Source of the DNA: Gremmenia infestans
Taxonomy: Eukaryota; Ascomycota; Leotiomycetes; Helotiales; Hamatocanthoscyphaceae
Length of the DNA: 64,000 nt
Assembly: GCA_032629725.1 (NCBI GenBank)
Contig: JAFEVB010000002.1
Span: 744,001 to 808,000, forward strand
Reading direction: 5' to 3'
In this document: positions 1 to 11,570 of the stretch, piece by piece
Position numbering within the stretch: the stretch's first letter is position 1
How the letters are laid out: the number at the start of each line of letters is the position of its first letter
Notes under the pieces: generated by a model
What the model was told of the DNA's origin: nothing
What the model saw: the letters and a program-made list of their open reading frames with translations, nothing else
Database searches by the model: none
Translations under genes and position numbers: made by a program

Positions 1-1764
1 CTTATATACTTTTAGAATACGTCGTAAATGGAACTGGGATTCCCGAGGTGGACTTCGACATTGGAGAAAGTTATGCTGGTCTAATGCCAATTTCAAAGAA
101 GAAGAACGAGACCAGAGAACTATACTTCTGGTTCTTCCCTTCTGAAAATGTCGATGCCTCAGATGAGATCTTGATCTGGCTCAATGGCGGCGTAAGTTCT
201 CGCAATCTCCATATTATTATAATAACATTCTCTGTGACTTGCCGAACCGAAGTTGTGCTAACGCAATACTACAGCCAGGTTGCTCATCCCTCGAAGGTCT
301 TTTCCAAGAAAACGGCCCCTTCATTTGGCAATACGGCACGCTCAAGCCTGTGTCTAACCCATATACTTGGGTAAACCTTACCAACGTGGTCTGGGTTGAA
401 CAGCCAGTTGGTACTGGGTTTTCGCAAGGTACTCCTACTGCTACCAGTGAAAAGGATGTTGCAGAGCAGTTCCTTGGGTTCTGGAAGAACTTCGTGGACA
501 CGTTCGACCTGAAAGGACGTAAAGTTTTTATTACTGGGGAGAGTTATGCCGGTTACTATGTTCCTTATATCGCAGATGCTATGCTGAATAAGAACGATAC
601 CAAGGTGGGTTTGACCAGACTCGCAAAATAAGGGAAATGCTAATAGATCTCAGTATTTCAACGTTGAAGCTACTATGATATATGACCCTTCAACCTCATC
701 TGACGTTATCCAAGAGCAGATCCCAGCCGTCCAGTTTGTTGATTACTGGGGAGGCTTGTTCCCATTCAATGACACATTGTATGAACCCTCGCCCCTCATA
801 TTCGTCAAGATGCTAACATGCCTCTAGTAAGGCTCAACTCCATAATATGTCAGCCTCCTGCGGTTACGACGATTACATCAGCAAATACTTGACCTTCCCT
901 CCTCCCGGGCCTTTCCCAGTTGAGCTTCCAGGCACTGATGAGAATGGAGATACCACCGACGCATGCGATGTTTTCGATGCCATCTACAACGAGATCTTCT
1001 ACGTGAACCCTTGCTGGGATATCTATCAAGTTGCTACAACTTGCCCCGAGCTATGGGACGTCTTGGGCTTTCCCGGGTCCTTCAGCTATGTCCCAGCAGG
1101 AGCAGAAGTCTACTTCAACAGAACCGATGTGCAGAAAGCCATCAACGCGCCTCTGATCGAGTGGAACGAGTGCACGAACACAGAAGTGTTTGTAGGTGGT
1201 CAGGACAACAGCCCCCCATCCGGTCTGAGCGTCCTCCCTGGAGTTATCGAACGAAGCAAGCGTACTATTATCGGACACGGTGCTCTCGACATGGTGCTCA
1301 TCTCAAACGGCACCCTTCTCATGATCAACAACATGACGTGGAACGGTGCTCAGGGCTTTCAAAGCAAGCCTTCTGACCCGTTCTACGTGCCCTATCATTC
1401 TGAGGGCTACTCGCCGAATTTCGGAGAGAGCGATCCCGCGCTCTCAGTCGTCGCCGCGTCCGGCGTTTTTGGAACCACGCATACAGAGAGAGGTTTGACT
1501 TGGGTCAGCATTGATCTTTCCGGTCATAGTAAGTCCTCCTTTCCTTGCCCTCTTTCCAAGTAAATCACTCTTCTCTTCACTAACTCACACACCACAGTGG
1601 TCCCACAGTACGCACCCACAGCCTCGTACAGACACCTCGAGTTCCTCCTCGGGCGAATCGACTCCCTATCCAGCACCGTCCCCTTCACCACCGATAACAC
1701 GCCTCAACCAGACGTCCCACTTGGATTTGGCACCGGTCCACCTACGAGGAGGACGAAGATGTAG
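1..1764 (+). CDS. Serine carboxypeptidase (S10 family), 5' end outside the window
   Basis: Serine exopeptidase that removes C-terminal residues, in fungi usually vacuolar or secreted. The frame is open to the left edge, so the signal peptide and start lie outside the window. Visible landmarks in order are the ETRELYFWFF / LIWLNGG block, PGCSSLEGLFQENGP, the substrate-site block WVEQPVGTGFS, the nucleophile motif GESYAG (about 535-552), the acidic region GHGALDMVLISNG carrying the probable catalytic Asp, and a C-terminal DLSGH-MVPQYAP that carries the catalytic His. Introns read from frame: 192-274, 605-653, about 778-827, and one from about 1530 that ends just before TGGTCCCACAG. The His codon is split from VPQYAP by this last intron. 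The stop is TAG at 1762-1764. Family assignment is firm; the substrate is unknown. Confidence 0.92.
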
Positions 1765-2909
1765 ATGCGAATATAGAAATGCATGGATGGACAGATATGT
1801 GCTTTTGAATTCGCAAGTTATGTTATAATTATAATATATGAAAAAGTAATATACATGATTTATGGTTTACGAAACTCCCTTCCTCCTTCTATGGAGTAAG
1901 ATGATTTCCACTTTCACAAGACAGGTAGCCAGATGAATATCAGTCAGTGACCATGCATCTCGCTCGATATATGTTATATATATTGTACCATACCCTGTCT
2001 TACAAGCACCGCCAAACCCAACATAGCACCAGCCCAGCCTACACGACGAATACACTACAATCATGTGACTCCCCCCTCCTCCCGCTTACTATAACCGAAT
2101 AGAAAAGGGGGCGTTAATTTAAGCTTAGAATTATATTCATCTAGTCTAATCTCATTCCCAACTTATCTATACTCCATACTCCATACTCACTCACTCACTC
2201 ATTCATGCATCTATAACTCCGTATACGTACTTATCCCCTTTAGCATACCATACCATACCATCTCATATATACCCACAATATTCCCAAGCAATAATTAATC
2301 CCTAGTATATATGAACCCTAGATGTTAAATATAGAAATGAACCTAGGCCTTTCACCACGTCCATTCCATATGGTACGTACCTGCAAATTACATGCAATCA
2401 AGTCTACGGATCGGAGTAAGGAATGGGATTTAAAAGCACTGTACTAGCGGATTCATAATGTATGGTTCTATATGATATGGATTCGCTTATTATCTTTCCG
2501 GATCCTTCCCTGGAATTTGAGATGAGATGAGACGAGATGAGATGACGAAGCGGGATGTGGATGTGGATTAGCATATATCATCATCGTAATTAACTGTTGA
2601 TATATACCTAACTTCTATTGGTCTTTGTTTTCTTGATTGGTGATGGACAGTTGCTTATAGGTATCCTAACGTACGTATAGCTAGCATATATGATTGGTTG
2701 TCCATGTTGCCACAACAGTCAAACCAAAATTATTATTCAAGAACACGTAGTTAAACAATTGCAGTTTAAGTATATTTATTACTTTGCTACCCAAAAGTAC
2801 CTGCCAATTTTCAAAGCAGAAAAACCAAACCCGCCATCCCAACCATCCCATCCTAGCCCAATAAAATATCATCAATTTCATCATGTTATGTGTACAATTC
2901 TTCCATCGC
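1765..2909. other. Intergenic, between two convergent genes
   Basis: Two 3' ends face each other here. I see no conserved ORF. It holds AT-rich stretches, short CTCACT runs near 2186-2204, a GAGAT-type purine repeat near 2518-2545 and one ACTCCGTA motif at 2216-2223. Confidence 0.7.
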
Positions 2910-4437
2910 TTAAGAAGGAGGAGCAGAAACGTTCTGAGTTTGCTCGGCTCTCTGGACAGCACCAAAGCGACTGTTGCCCTGGTCGAAGATCTATAATTAT
3001 TAGCACGTGTTGTTATAAAAGGGATTAAGCGAGTCACTTACAGCATAGATACCCTTGAGGAAAGTATCACCGAGAATATCAAAGGTCATGGTACCTCTGG
3101 ATTGAATACCTCCATATACCATGTTGTTACCCGCATCCGCAAATCCAAGATCTTCCTTCTGAACAGCAAACTGCTTGTCACCGACAGCAAACGTAACAAC
3201 CGGGAGCTTATCTGCGGTGGTACTGCTGGGGTATGTCCAACCCTGCTGTTGCGAATCGTAGGTAGCACCTGGAATAGCATTGTAGATAGCTTGGCAGACA
3301 GCATCAGAGACCAAAGCGAGGGTGGTTCCAGTGTCAGCGATGGCAGTGTTTCCTGACTGTGCGACAGACTTGCCGTTCACGGTTGCGGACGCGGAATCGA
3401 ACATCCAGAATCCCTGGGAACTGTCGACTGGGGTATAAGCAATATCTTGACCGGAGGCTGTGACAGTTGCTTGGTCAATGTAACCGAAGGTGTAGAAAGA
3501 TTCTCCCTTATCAGGCTCGTTGGCGTCACGCCAGCTACCAAGCTTGGCTGTGAAAAGTTCGGCATTCTGAGGGATATCTTGCTGGCTAATCATGTTCTCA
3601 ACAGGGGTTGCAACAGGTTTGGGCGTAACAGTGTTGATGGAGCCAAATGCGAGACCGAGAAGTCCATCTCCAGCACCTTGAACGAACTGGGCTGACATCT
3701 GCTTCGCAAGCTCAATAGATTGGTTCTTGACTACGAGTCCACCAAGATTCACGTTGTCTGTACCCACATCGCCGGAAGCGGAGGAACTATCTCCGTATGA
3801 GATCTTCCACGTTGAGCCCTTCACAGCCTTGTATGTAGACGATTTGGAGGGGTCGAAGATGGTATGTCCTTTACCTTGTGACTTGACAGAAGCGGAGAGC
3901 TCAGTAGACCAGACCTAGTAATGAGTTAGTGTTTGGACACGCTGCTATCTCAAATATATATATTTACCCATAGATCGGCAGAACCAGTATCGAAGTCGAG
4001 GTTAAGAGTCTGAGCGGGCGTACCGATTGCTACAGGGCAGAGATATTCGGAATCGTTCTGCTGGTCCTCTGCACCAACCTCTCCAGACTCTTCACCCGTG
4101 GCAGCAGCGCCAGAGGTTGTTGAGCTATGCTTCTTTGCAAGAACTCGGTGAGTGGTAGCCTTACCGCCCACCTTGTGCAGCAGACCATGGTGACCAGACT
4201 GAGAGACTTTGTTTAGCTGGAAGTATGGGCCGGGCTTGGTGGGCTCGAAACCCCACTTGTTGAGCAGGTAGACTGTTGAGAATTAGTAGGGTCATATGAT
4301 GGAGGAGCAGCTTGGAGTGCTTCCAACACAGTTTGGGGGAGCAGAAGGGTGGACCTACCATAGGACTTGGTGCCGGATCTCTTGTAGTTCTTGTTGGGGA
4401 TAAGCTTGACCTTCTGGAGACCTTGAAGAGCAGACAT
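2910..4437 (-). CDS. Pepsin-like aspartic protease (A1 family), no evident signal peptide
   Basis: Endopeptidase with both catalytic motifs: DFDTGSADLW (first lobe) and ADTGTT (second lobe), and the flap segment WKISYGDSS between them. I start at ATG 4437, which gives MSALQGLQKVKLIPNKNY followed by a basic, propeptide-like region. No hydrophobic signal sequence precedes it, unlike secreted aspergillopepsins. Introns interrupt after KSYG (about 4358), after SADLW (about 3967) and after KGIYAV; the last exon encodes a FDQGNSRFGAVQRA tail and ends at TAA 2910-2912. Conserved DILGDTFLKG lies near the C-terminus. The protein resembles the podosporapepsin-like group in ascomycetes, from memory. Either it is not classically secreted or an upstream exon carries the signal; I did not find one. 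Confidence 0.92.
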
Positions 4438-4785
4438 ATTGAGATAGTCGTGTAGGTTTAAAAGATAAGAGTTGTTTGCTGGTGAGGTAGGAAATTGTAT
4501 GTGTAGGTTGGATGTGAATGAAGTGTATGAGAGGGGTATGAAGAAGGGAAAGCTAAGAGAGAGGCTGGACACCTGCCTATATACTTACTTGGATTAGGTC
4601 TGTGAGTTAAGCTGGCCTGTGTCTGGTGAACGCAGGCAGGAGGGACGATTCGACGAAGCAAGAGTCAAGCTTGCCCTTGCCTCGCAGTTGCCAAAGCAGC
4701 TAGGATCATGTATGGTTACCTCGAGCTTTGAGGAGCTGGAACGGCGTCATCGCGCCTTCCGAAGCTAAATGAAGCTTGTCACGGA

Positions 4786-4825
4786 GTATCGTATCGTATC
4801 GTATCGTATCGTATCGTATCGTATG
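4786..4825. repeat. Pentanucleotide array (GTATC)7 plus one degenerate unit
   Basis: Seven tandem GTATC units are followed by GTATG, then by CAGTA and CTTAC short tandem words. It sits about 350 bp upstream of the aspartic protease start. It is a simple microsatellite and likely length-polymorphic between strains. Confidence 0.9.
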
Positions 4826-5960
4826 GTACAGTACAGTACCTTACCTTACCTTACTAGGGTCACTGGCGTAGGCACTTAAATCTGGGACGAATCGAACCCG
4901 CAGCCGCCCGCGAATATGGGGCCGCTTGGTGGTTTATTAGTTGCAAATCCAGTTCTGGAGATGTTTACTAGTACTGGACTGGAACTGCAGTAGATCTCGT
5001 ACTCCCCACCTCGACCCGATTCGGCGTCCTTGGGGCGATGTGCTGTACGTACCTGGTGGCTATGTCGTTCATGCCTCCACGCAGCTTGTTTCACTGTGCC
5101 AAGGTCACCCAGAGAATACTGGGGAAGCAACAACGAGCCGTGACTCCGGGAAGATGCGATGAGGGACGGGGGGACCATGAGAGACCATGGAAGGGGAAAC
5201 AAACCAAGAGGGGAGGGAAGGGGGTGTGTTCTCGGCAATTCTGGACAGGGACAGTATTAAGAAGGGAGGGGTCATCCGAGTAGTACTGTACACCCTAACT
5301 CTACCAGCTGTTACATATCGACTGACAATAAATTAGAAACAAATACTGTACTGTACTACCAGTAGAAAGAAGTTCTTATCGGGCGCTGTTAAGACTGGTG
5401 ATCCTACTTGCTACTGTACTCCGTATTTCATGCGCTGACGAGTCCCTAGGTGACTTTGACGTCATAAAAAGTTCCCCTCTATTGGCCCCGACTAGAGTGT
5501 TTTAAGAGATATACTCGTAGATGCTTTTGATACGTCTAAACCAGAACCTCTCCTCTTACAGTACAGTACTCCAAGCTCAACACTGACTGGATAAAGGTGA
5601 GGTATAGTAGATAGAAGAACTTCATCAGCTGAAAATGTAGAAGTAGCGCATATCATATCATCTAAAAATGTACTGTACGTAGAGACATCCATCCAATGAT
5701 TAGATCAGAAAACCAAACGCGTATGTACAATACAGTAACAAACAAGACGGACGATAAGAAAAGGCTGGCTGGCTGGCTGGCTGGTTTCAATATTGATCAT
5801 GTCCATGCCCATGTGGGTTGCAATCGATTCCCAGCTTCCCATCTCGGACGATTTCCACTGAAACATCATTCGGCAAGAGCGGGCCCGCCGTTGGAACATC
5901 ACATCCACATCTCTCCTAAAAAACCATCCTGAATCCAGTTTTGGAGCTCACGGCCACCAC

Positions 5961-5993
5961 TCCACTTCCACTTCCACTTCCACTTCCACTTCC
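5961..5993. repeat. Hexanucleotide repeat (CCACTT)n
   Basis: Five near-perfect tandem copies of CCACTT in non-coding DNA, about 200 bp after a (GGCT)n run at 5763-5784. I see no coding context. Confidence 0.85.
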
Positions 5994-7162
5994 CCTACGC
6001 ACCACACGGTACTTTACCTCCACATTCCGTCGCAAGCGGCAAATCGACTCGACTCAAAAGCCTGAAAGTAAACTTGCCTCTCTCTCTCCCTCCGCTGCTG
6101 ATCTTATCGCAAGACCAAGATTCGAACCCTATTTCTATTTCAGGCAGAGGGAGAGAGGCCGTTCCTAGATGATTTGCTATCCACGGCTGCACATGATATG
6201 ATGTATGTCTTGCGGCGATTTACCCCCACGATCACGATACCATACTCGCATGTAGGGTAGGTATGCATGTCATGCAGTACAGTACGCGGCACATGGCGAA
6301 AGCAGCGAACGTTGGGTGAAACTGGTTTGTATCTATCTGTGCGACGTGAATGAACGTTGAGAAGGGATGGATGATTCGGGTTTTGTGATACGGCTGCTTC
6401 CAACAACGTTAACGCCGTAAAGTATGGTGTAGTCTGGTATGCTTGAAGGAAAGTACGGGACTGGACTGGTATACGTATGACTGTTGGAAGGGAAATACAT
6501 ACGAGGCTAAGGTAGAAGTCCTAGAGTACCGAGTAAGACACCATGGCCACCAGTACTCCTCCCCTAGCAACACCTTGATACCACAATCCAGTCTACAAAG
6601 TGCAGATAGAGCCTCCGTAAGAGCTGTGTTCTAGAAAGGACGTTAATCGAAGCTTTCTAGCGAGGTAATCCAGTCTAGTTGTTCGTGGCTTCTGTCAGAC
6701 GGAGCCGTGTACGTGTTTCAGCCCTATAAAAGAATACTATAAATCGAGTATGATATCTAGGATATTATATCTTCAAACGGAGCTTTCCTTGCATACATAC
6801 CAGTAATAGGCCAAAAAGAAGTTTATGTGATACGATGCACGAGACATGAGGCTTTTGGTGGTGGGAGGTTTAAAGGATGTTCTCTTGGATTTATAGACTG
6901 TTGCACAGGCTACCGGTGAAAGAGGCGTAGCATGACAGGTGATATGTGTGTGAGTAACACGGAAGAGAAATAGTATGGTGAGAAATTGATTATTTGAGTC
7001 TTTGGAGCTGCTCTAGCCAAACCAAGTGAGAAGGTACAGTACCTAAGGTTTTAAAGTCACCAGTGACTGCTTTGTACAGATGTTGGTAGCATTCAAAAGG
7101 TTCAGTTTAGAGCAAGGCTTCAAGTAGCTGGGTATTTATCATTCATTCATCAACATCCTCAA

Positions 7163-8708
7163 TCAAGAAGTTCCTGCCTTAGCAGCCTTCTTTGCATCTA
7201 TCTGCTTCTGCTTCTCCAATTTCTTCAATTGGTTTTTCGTCATTCCTCCCTCTGCAGGCACTTCATTCGTTTCTCCCACCTCCTTAGCCACAACTATAGG
7301 ATTCGGATTCCCCACCCACTGCAGCTTCTTTTGCGCAAAGAAATCAGCCACCAGTTCGTCCGTGACAGCCGCCCGTCTGCCTTGGAAACCTTTAACATAG
7401 GTCTGCAATTCTTCAATACACTTCGCCTTCAGCTCCCCTGTCAGCATCTTCCCTGTTGTATACGCAACTCGTATGCGCTCCAGCTCCTCATCATCTTCCA
7501 AAAAGAACGTCAGGTACTGAAACGAAACATCCTTCTCAGCATCTCCTCCCAGTTCCCTTTGTTCAGCCTCCGTCACCTGCCCACCGGAGAAGGCAAATCG
7601 ATTAATCTTGTTCTTGATCTTATTCGGCTCGTCTGTCATGAAGACGGCAGAACTGTCGACCGAGGCACTCATCTTCGATCCAGGGCCCTGAAGAGCATCG
7701 AGGAAGCGTGCGTGGATGAGTGCCGGCTTGGCAAAGTGCAGGCGCGCTGCTACGTCGCGGGTCATGCGGAAATAGGGGTCCTGGTCGATGGCACAGGGGA
7801 TCAGGCAGGGGATTGCATTTGTCTTGGATTCGTCTTCGCCAAAGATGTGTGGGAAGGAAGATGCGAAGGAGGTGGCGCCTTGGACGGCTCCGAAGTGGAT
7901 TTTGCCAATGCAGGAACTAGTCCAGTTAGTAAGTAAGTCGCGTCAAAAGAAGTAAGGTGTTTTTTTTACCTGTCGTTGAAACCAAAGACTGCTTTTGCAA
8001 CATTGTAGGTAACGTGCTTGGAGATTCGAGTTATATTCCGGTACCATGCTCCACCCATATACTCGTAGTCGCTGAATATGAAAGTCTTTTTGGGATCGAA
8101 TCCAACGGCAATAATATCCTTCGTGTTGGCAATTGTAAATTTTTGTACGTCCTCAATCGTCCGCTTCTCTGAGAAAAGGTACTTCTCGTCGTCTGTAAGC
8201 ATAATGATCAATGGTACATCAAATACATCTTGCAACCACCTGTGAGTCATTAGTAACAGCCCTTATCAAATTGCTCCAGAATTGAAACAGAATCTGCCAT
8301 TGAACTCCGGGAAATAAGAAATTCTTACTTGGTAAACTCGAAAGGAACAGTATGCCCAATATGCATGCTATCACTGCTCGGTCCCCGCCCTGTGTACAAA
8401 AAGAAAGGCTCCCCCCTCTCATGACGATCCAGAATCAAATTCAAATCCCGATGACTGAACACAATTCCCCTCCGCATGAACCTATGAGGCCGATGTCCAG
8501 TAACCTTCTCGAACCTCGCCAGATCCTCCTCCAATATCTTCTTAGTCCCGAACTCGTCGATCAGAGTCAAATAGTTGATTGCTTTGGCAACTCCATCGGC
8601 TCCAATTTCTCCAGCGACGTTCCATGGATCAACAGTTTGTTTGGAGGCAGTAGTAATTGGCGCATCTGCTGCCAATGCGGCGGTAATTGAGGGTACTGGG
8701 TCTGCCAT
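7163..8708 (-). CDS. WRS1: Tryptophanyl-tRNA synthetase, cytoplasmic
   Basis: Class I aminoacyl-tRNA synthetase that charges tRNA-Trp. Three exons. The first (from ATG 8708) carries TGRGPSSDSMHIGH, the class I HIGH signature, and the last carries GPGSKMSAS, the KMSKS-type loop. The eukaryotic cytosolic type is shown by FFLYTGRGPSSDSMHIGHT and by a C-terminal Lys-rich tail (KNQLKKLEKQKQIDAKKAAK). Intron 1 lies about 8241-8330 and intron 2 about 7920-7968. The protein is about 480 residues, normal for fungal cytosolic enzymes. No mitochondrial presequence is visible, so a separate mitochondrial gene is expected elsewhere. Its start is 440 bp from the divergent PRELI gene. Confidence 0.96.
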
Positions 8709-9148
8709 GATAAGGTGATAATTCTCATCAAAGGAGGGGTTTGTTGATCGTGTGAATGTGGGATGAATTATTTTGCCGGAATGTCACAAACGGATCCGTC
8801 AGCGGTGAGTCAATAATGGCACGTGATACTCGCTCAATACTTGCTGTCCCTGGATAGAGAGTCTTACAGGAGAGATCAAATGTGGATGGAATATCAATCT
8901 TCATAAAAGTTCATTTATAAAATGCGGCATGTTTCAGGAGGAAGAAGTCAACAAAGAATTGCAGCTCTCATCTTACCCCAGGTTTCGGGCGGAATCGGGT
9001 TTAGCTCCCGAAAGGGATCAATCAGTTCTAGTCGGACAATCGTTCTTCATCTCCTGCTCCCGCATCATCACCCGGTTTCCCCTCAACAAAATCCACTCCT
9101 CTCGAGTACAACTACCTCAAGCAAACATCTACAAATGCATCACTCATA
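8709..9148. promoter_or_regulatory. Shared divergent promoter region
   Basis: 440 bp separate the start codons of the divergent tryptophanyl-tRNA synthetase and PRELI genes, so both promoters must lie here. I see no motif that I can name with confidence. Confidence 0.5.
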
Positions 9149-9880
9149 ATGGTTAAATTCTACGAGTCCTCCTATTCCTACGACTACTCCTTCCCCGCCG
9201 TAACCCTCGCGTACTTCTTGCGCTACCCCAATCCCTACAGCACCCATGTGCTCTCCACCGACGTGATCTCGCGCTCCATCGACTCTGCGGGCCGTCTGCA
9301 GACCACGCGCCTGCACAGAAAGAGCTCGAAGCTGCCCTCTGCGGTCTTGAACCTGCTGCCGAAGAGCGTGCTGGGGAGTGTACGTGGTGGGCGTTCCGAG
9401 ACCTTCATCTTGGAGACCAGCACGATAGATGTGGAAGAGGGATGGATGCGCACGGAGAGTAAGAATCTAGATTGGACGGGCATATTGAGCGTGGTGGAGA
9501 AGCAGGAGTATAAGAGGCTGCTGCCTGTTGACGAGGGTGATGATTTTAGTGTTGGGGCCGGCACGACGAATGTTTTGAGTACGGTGGTGTGTAGGAGTCG
9601 GTTGGGGGATCGCTTGAGGGCGAGGGCTACGAGGAAGGGGGAAGCTGCTCCGGTTGAGGGAGAGGAGGAGCCGAAGAGAAGCTTCTTTGCTAGTTGGAGT
9701 AAGACGGGGATACAGCGGAGTATTGAGGCGATTGCGAGTCGGAAGACCGAGAGTCAGTTGGGGAAGAGTAAGGAGGGCATGATGGTTGTGTTGGAGAGAT
9801 TGCGGAGGGGTGGAGTGGTGGGTGTGTTGGAGGGTATGAGAAAGGACCAGAAGTTGGTTTATGGACAGGGAGGAACTTGA
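9149..9880 (+). CDS. PRELI/MSF1-domain mitochondrial lipid transfer protein (Ups family)
   Basis: Single-exon gene of 243 residues. The N-terminus MVKFYESSYSYDYSFPAVT followed by YPNPYSTHVLSTDVISR matches the start of the PRELI/MSF1 domain, and ETFILETSTIDVE and TESKNLDW continue it. Yeast Ups1/Ups2/Ups3 and human PRELID1 bind Mdm35 in the intermembrane space and move phosphatidic acid or phosphatidylserine between mitochondrial membranes. The domain fills about residues 1-185; the remaining C-terminal part is basic and not recognisable. HVLSTDVISR is closer to Ups1-like sequences than to Ups2, but I cannot settle the subgroup. The ATG at 9149 starts exactly at the domain boundary. Confidence 0.9.
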   Translation: MVKFYESSYSYDYSFPAVTLAYFLRYPNPYSTHVLSTDVISRSIDSAGRLQTTRLHRKSSKLPSAVLNLLPKSVLGSVRGGRSETFILETSTIDVEEGWMRTESKNLDWTGILSVVEKQEYKRLLPVDEGDDFSVGAGTTNVLSTVVCRSRLGDRLRARATRKGEAAPVEGEEEPKRSFFASWSKTGIQRSIEAIASRKTESQLGKSKEGMMVVLERLRRGGVVGVLEGMRKDQKLVYGQGGT

Positions 9881-10751
9881 GGAAATGATGCAACGAACGT
9901 ATAACGTCGACAAAGGGCTCGATATATTTTGGGAAACCAACGAGCATAATCTGGATTCAGATTTGGACGCTCGTTAGGCAATGCCTTTTGTAAAATACAC
10001 AAACACTGGGAGCGAGGAGTCTGGGTATGCGGGAGTTTGTTCTATAGCCTCTCCAATCGATTTGTACAACATGGGTCACAATGTTTAGGTACTGTTCATA
10101 TATCTTCCGTGATTGACTGAAACACTCCCGGGGTGCTTGGTTCGATATACCGCAAGGCGATTTCCTCGTACTGAAACTTTGCAGACCTCAACCAATGCTT
10201 CTAAGATAGCGGCTGTTGATTCAGAGCCGAGCGGATGCCGCACATGTTGTTTAGCAGGTAAATCTTGTTTTGGGACTAGGGAAACATCCTTGAGGAAGAT
10301 GGCCCCGTCGAGAAAATATGCCATGGATTAGCTAGACCCCAAAAACCTCAGACTTGTCATAAATTGCCCAATTGGCTATTTGAGAATCACTTCATTCATT
10401 TTTGGGATTTCAGTTCAATATGGGACTCGTGCCCAGTCAAGTCTCAATCACCCCGATAATGGAAGTATGGTTGACTCGAGATGTAGAAGTGTGGAGAAAT
10501 AGAATGAACAATACTGTTATTGTCCTGTTAGTGTTATGATCCGGCACAGAACAGCCTACATACAAAGACCATTGTTAGTATACATGTAAAACCCCCATTC
10601 TCAAAGAGCACAGAACAGCTATGTACAAATACATTTGCGCACATATATAAAAAGTTCAATCTCCAGTGAATGTTTGCTTGCTCCAAATCATTCACCCACC
10701 CAGACTATCTAGCTACCATATACATCATCATCATCATCATCATCATCCAAA
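9881..10751. other. Intergenic with (CAT)8 just upstream of the next gene
   Basis: No coding ORF is supported. A perfect CAT trinucleotide run (10723-10746) ends six bases before the ATG of the orphan gene, so it probably lies in that gene's 5' UTR. Confidence 0.7.
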
Positions 10752-11570
10752 ATGACTACACCTACACAACATCAACACCGGACCCCGTCTAGAAGTAACC
10801 TTGAGTTATTGATATCCATCCTCCGACTACGTTGCCAACAAGCACCCTCGTACAAAGAAATATCCTTTCTTCTAACAAAGCTATGGCCCACCGCAATGGT
10901 CAAGCTCGCGAAAGAGGCTGTGCCTAAGAGAATGCAAGCGGAAGTACTAATCTCAGACAAAGGAATCAAAGAATGGATATCTGAATACGTCGAAGAGATA
11001 TACCTACTGGGAGAATTACTGGAGTCTGACTCTTGGACCATAGCCAGGGACGAGCCGCTGATTATCGTTAAAGAGGTATTGAAGCTCACTGGTTTGGAAC
11101 AGCTGAGATACAAGGCCAAGGAGATGGACAAGGATGAGCTGATATTGCAGAGGAAGTGGCAGAGCGATGGTGACTGGAGGTATGGTTCCACCCCTATTCT
11201 ACCCGCAGAGGAGACCCCGAAGACGATACCAGATGTGCCTCTCCCCGTTGTCCTCCACCCGACTACCGAGCAGAACGCATGTCCACCTAGCCATATCCCT
11301 ACGGCCCAGAAGACCACCAGAAATGATTCTCCAGGCATGCACTGCTCATTCTCGAAGGAGCACAGAGGAATGTACAAGGCATTTGGCGATCCATGTAGCT
11401 ACTCCCAGAAGCAACGAAGAGTGTACAACCCATTTGGCACCAGCAAGAAAGACTCTGATTGGACGCCGACGTCAGAAGAAGTCGTAGATGTCAGCTATGA
11501 GGAGGCACTCGAAGGACTGAATGGGCTGTCAGCAACAACCACCAGGACTAACATGAACTGGATGCAATGA
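10752..11570 (+). CDS. Orphan protein with a duplicated Cys/Arg/Phe-Gly module
   Basis: Uninterrupted 272-residue frame with an ATG in good context, no signal peptide and no membrane segment. Residues about 14-140 are predicted mainly helical and charged. The rest is Pro/Ser/Thr-rich and likely disordered. Two adjacent 15-residue copies lie at about residues 198-212 (CSFSKEHRGMYKAFG) and 215-229 (CSYSQKQRRVYNPFG), pattern C-S-aromatic-S-x3-R-x2-Y-x2-F-G. The DNA copies (11343-11387 and 11394-11438) differ at many positions, yet the residue pattern is kept, which argues for selection on the protein. I do not recognise the family. It may be lineage-specific. Function unknown. Confidence 0.7.
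   Translation: MTTPTQHQHRTPSRSNLELLISILRLRCQQAPSYKEISFLLTKLWPTAMVKLAKEAVPKRMQAEVLISDKGIKEWISEYVEEIYLLGELLESDSWTIARDEPLIIVKEVLKLTGLEQLRYKAKEMDKDELILQRKWQSDGDWRYGSTPILPAEETPKTIPDVPLPVVLHPTTEQNACPPSHIPTAQKTTRNDSPGMHCSFSKEHRGMYKAFGDPCSYSQKQRRVYNPFGTSKKDSDWTPTSEEVVDVSYEEALEGLNGLSATTTRTNMNWMQ

Larger units (their letters stand above)
4438..7162. other. Intergenic, 2.7 kb with simple repeats
   Basis: Lies upstream of the aspartic protease and downstream of the tryptophanyl-tRNA synthetase. No ORF looks coding. It contains a GTATC pentanucleotide array (4786-4825), a GGCT tetranucleotide run (5763-5784), a CCACTT hexanucleotide run (5961-5993), many GTACAGTAC-like palindromic words (for example near 4828, 5345, 5560, 6277) and one ACTCCGTA (5418-5425). 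Confidence 0.7.

Noticed and set aside
4880..4950. tRNA-like GGTTCGATTCG words on the minus strand
   Set aside because: The T-arm does not pair and no acceptor stem, D-arm or anticodon arm can be drawn.
7229..7936. 235-codon plus-strand frame
   Set aside because: Lies antisense to the tryptophanyl-tRNA synthetase exon, with no domain and no splicing; a shadow frame.
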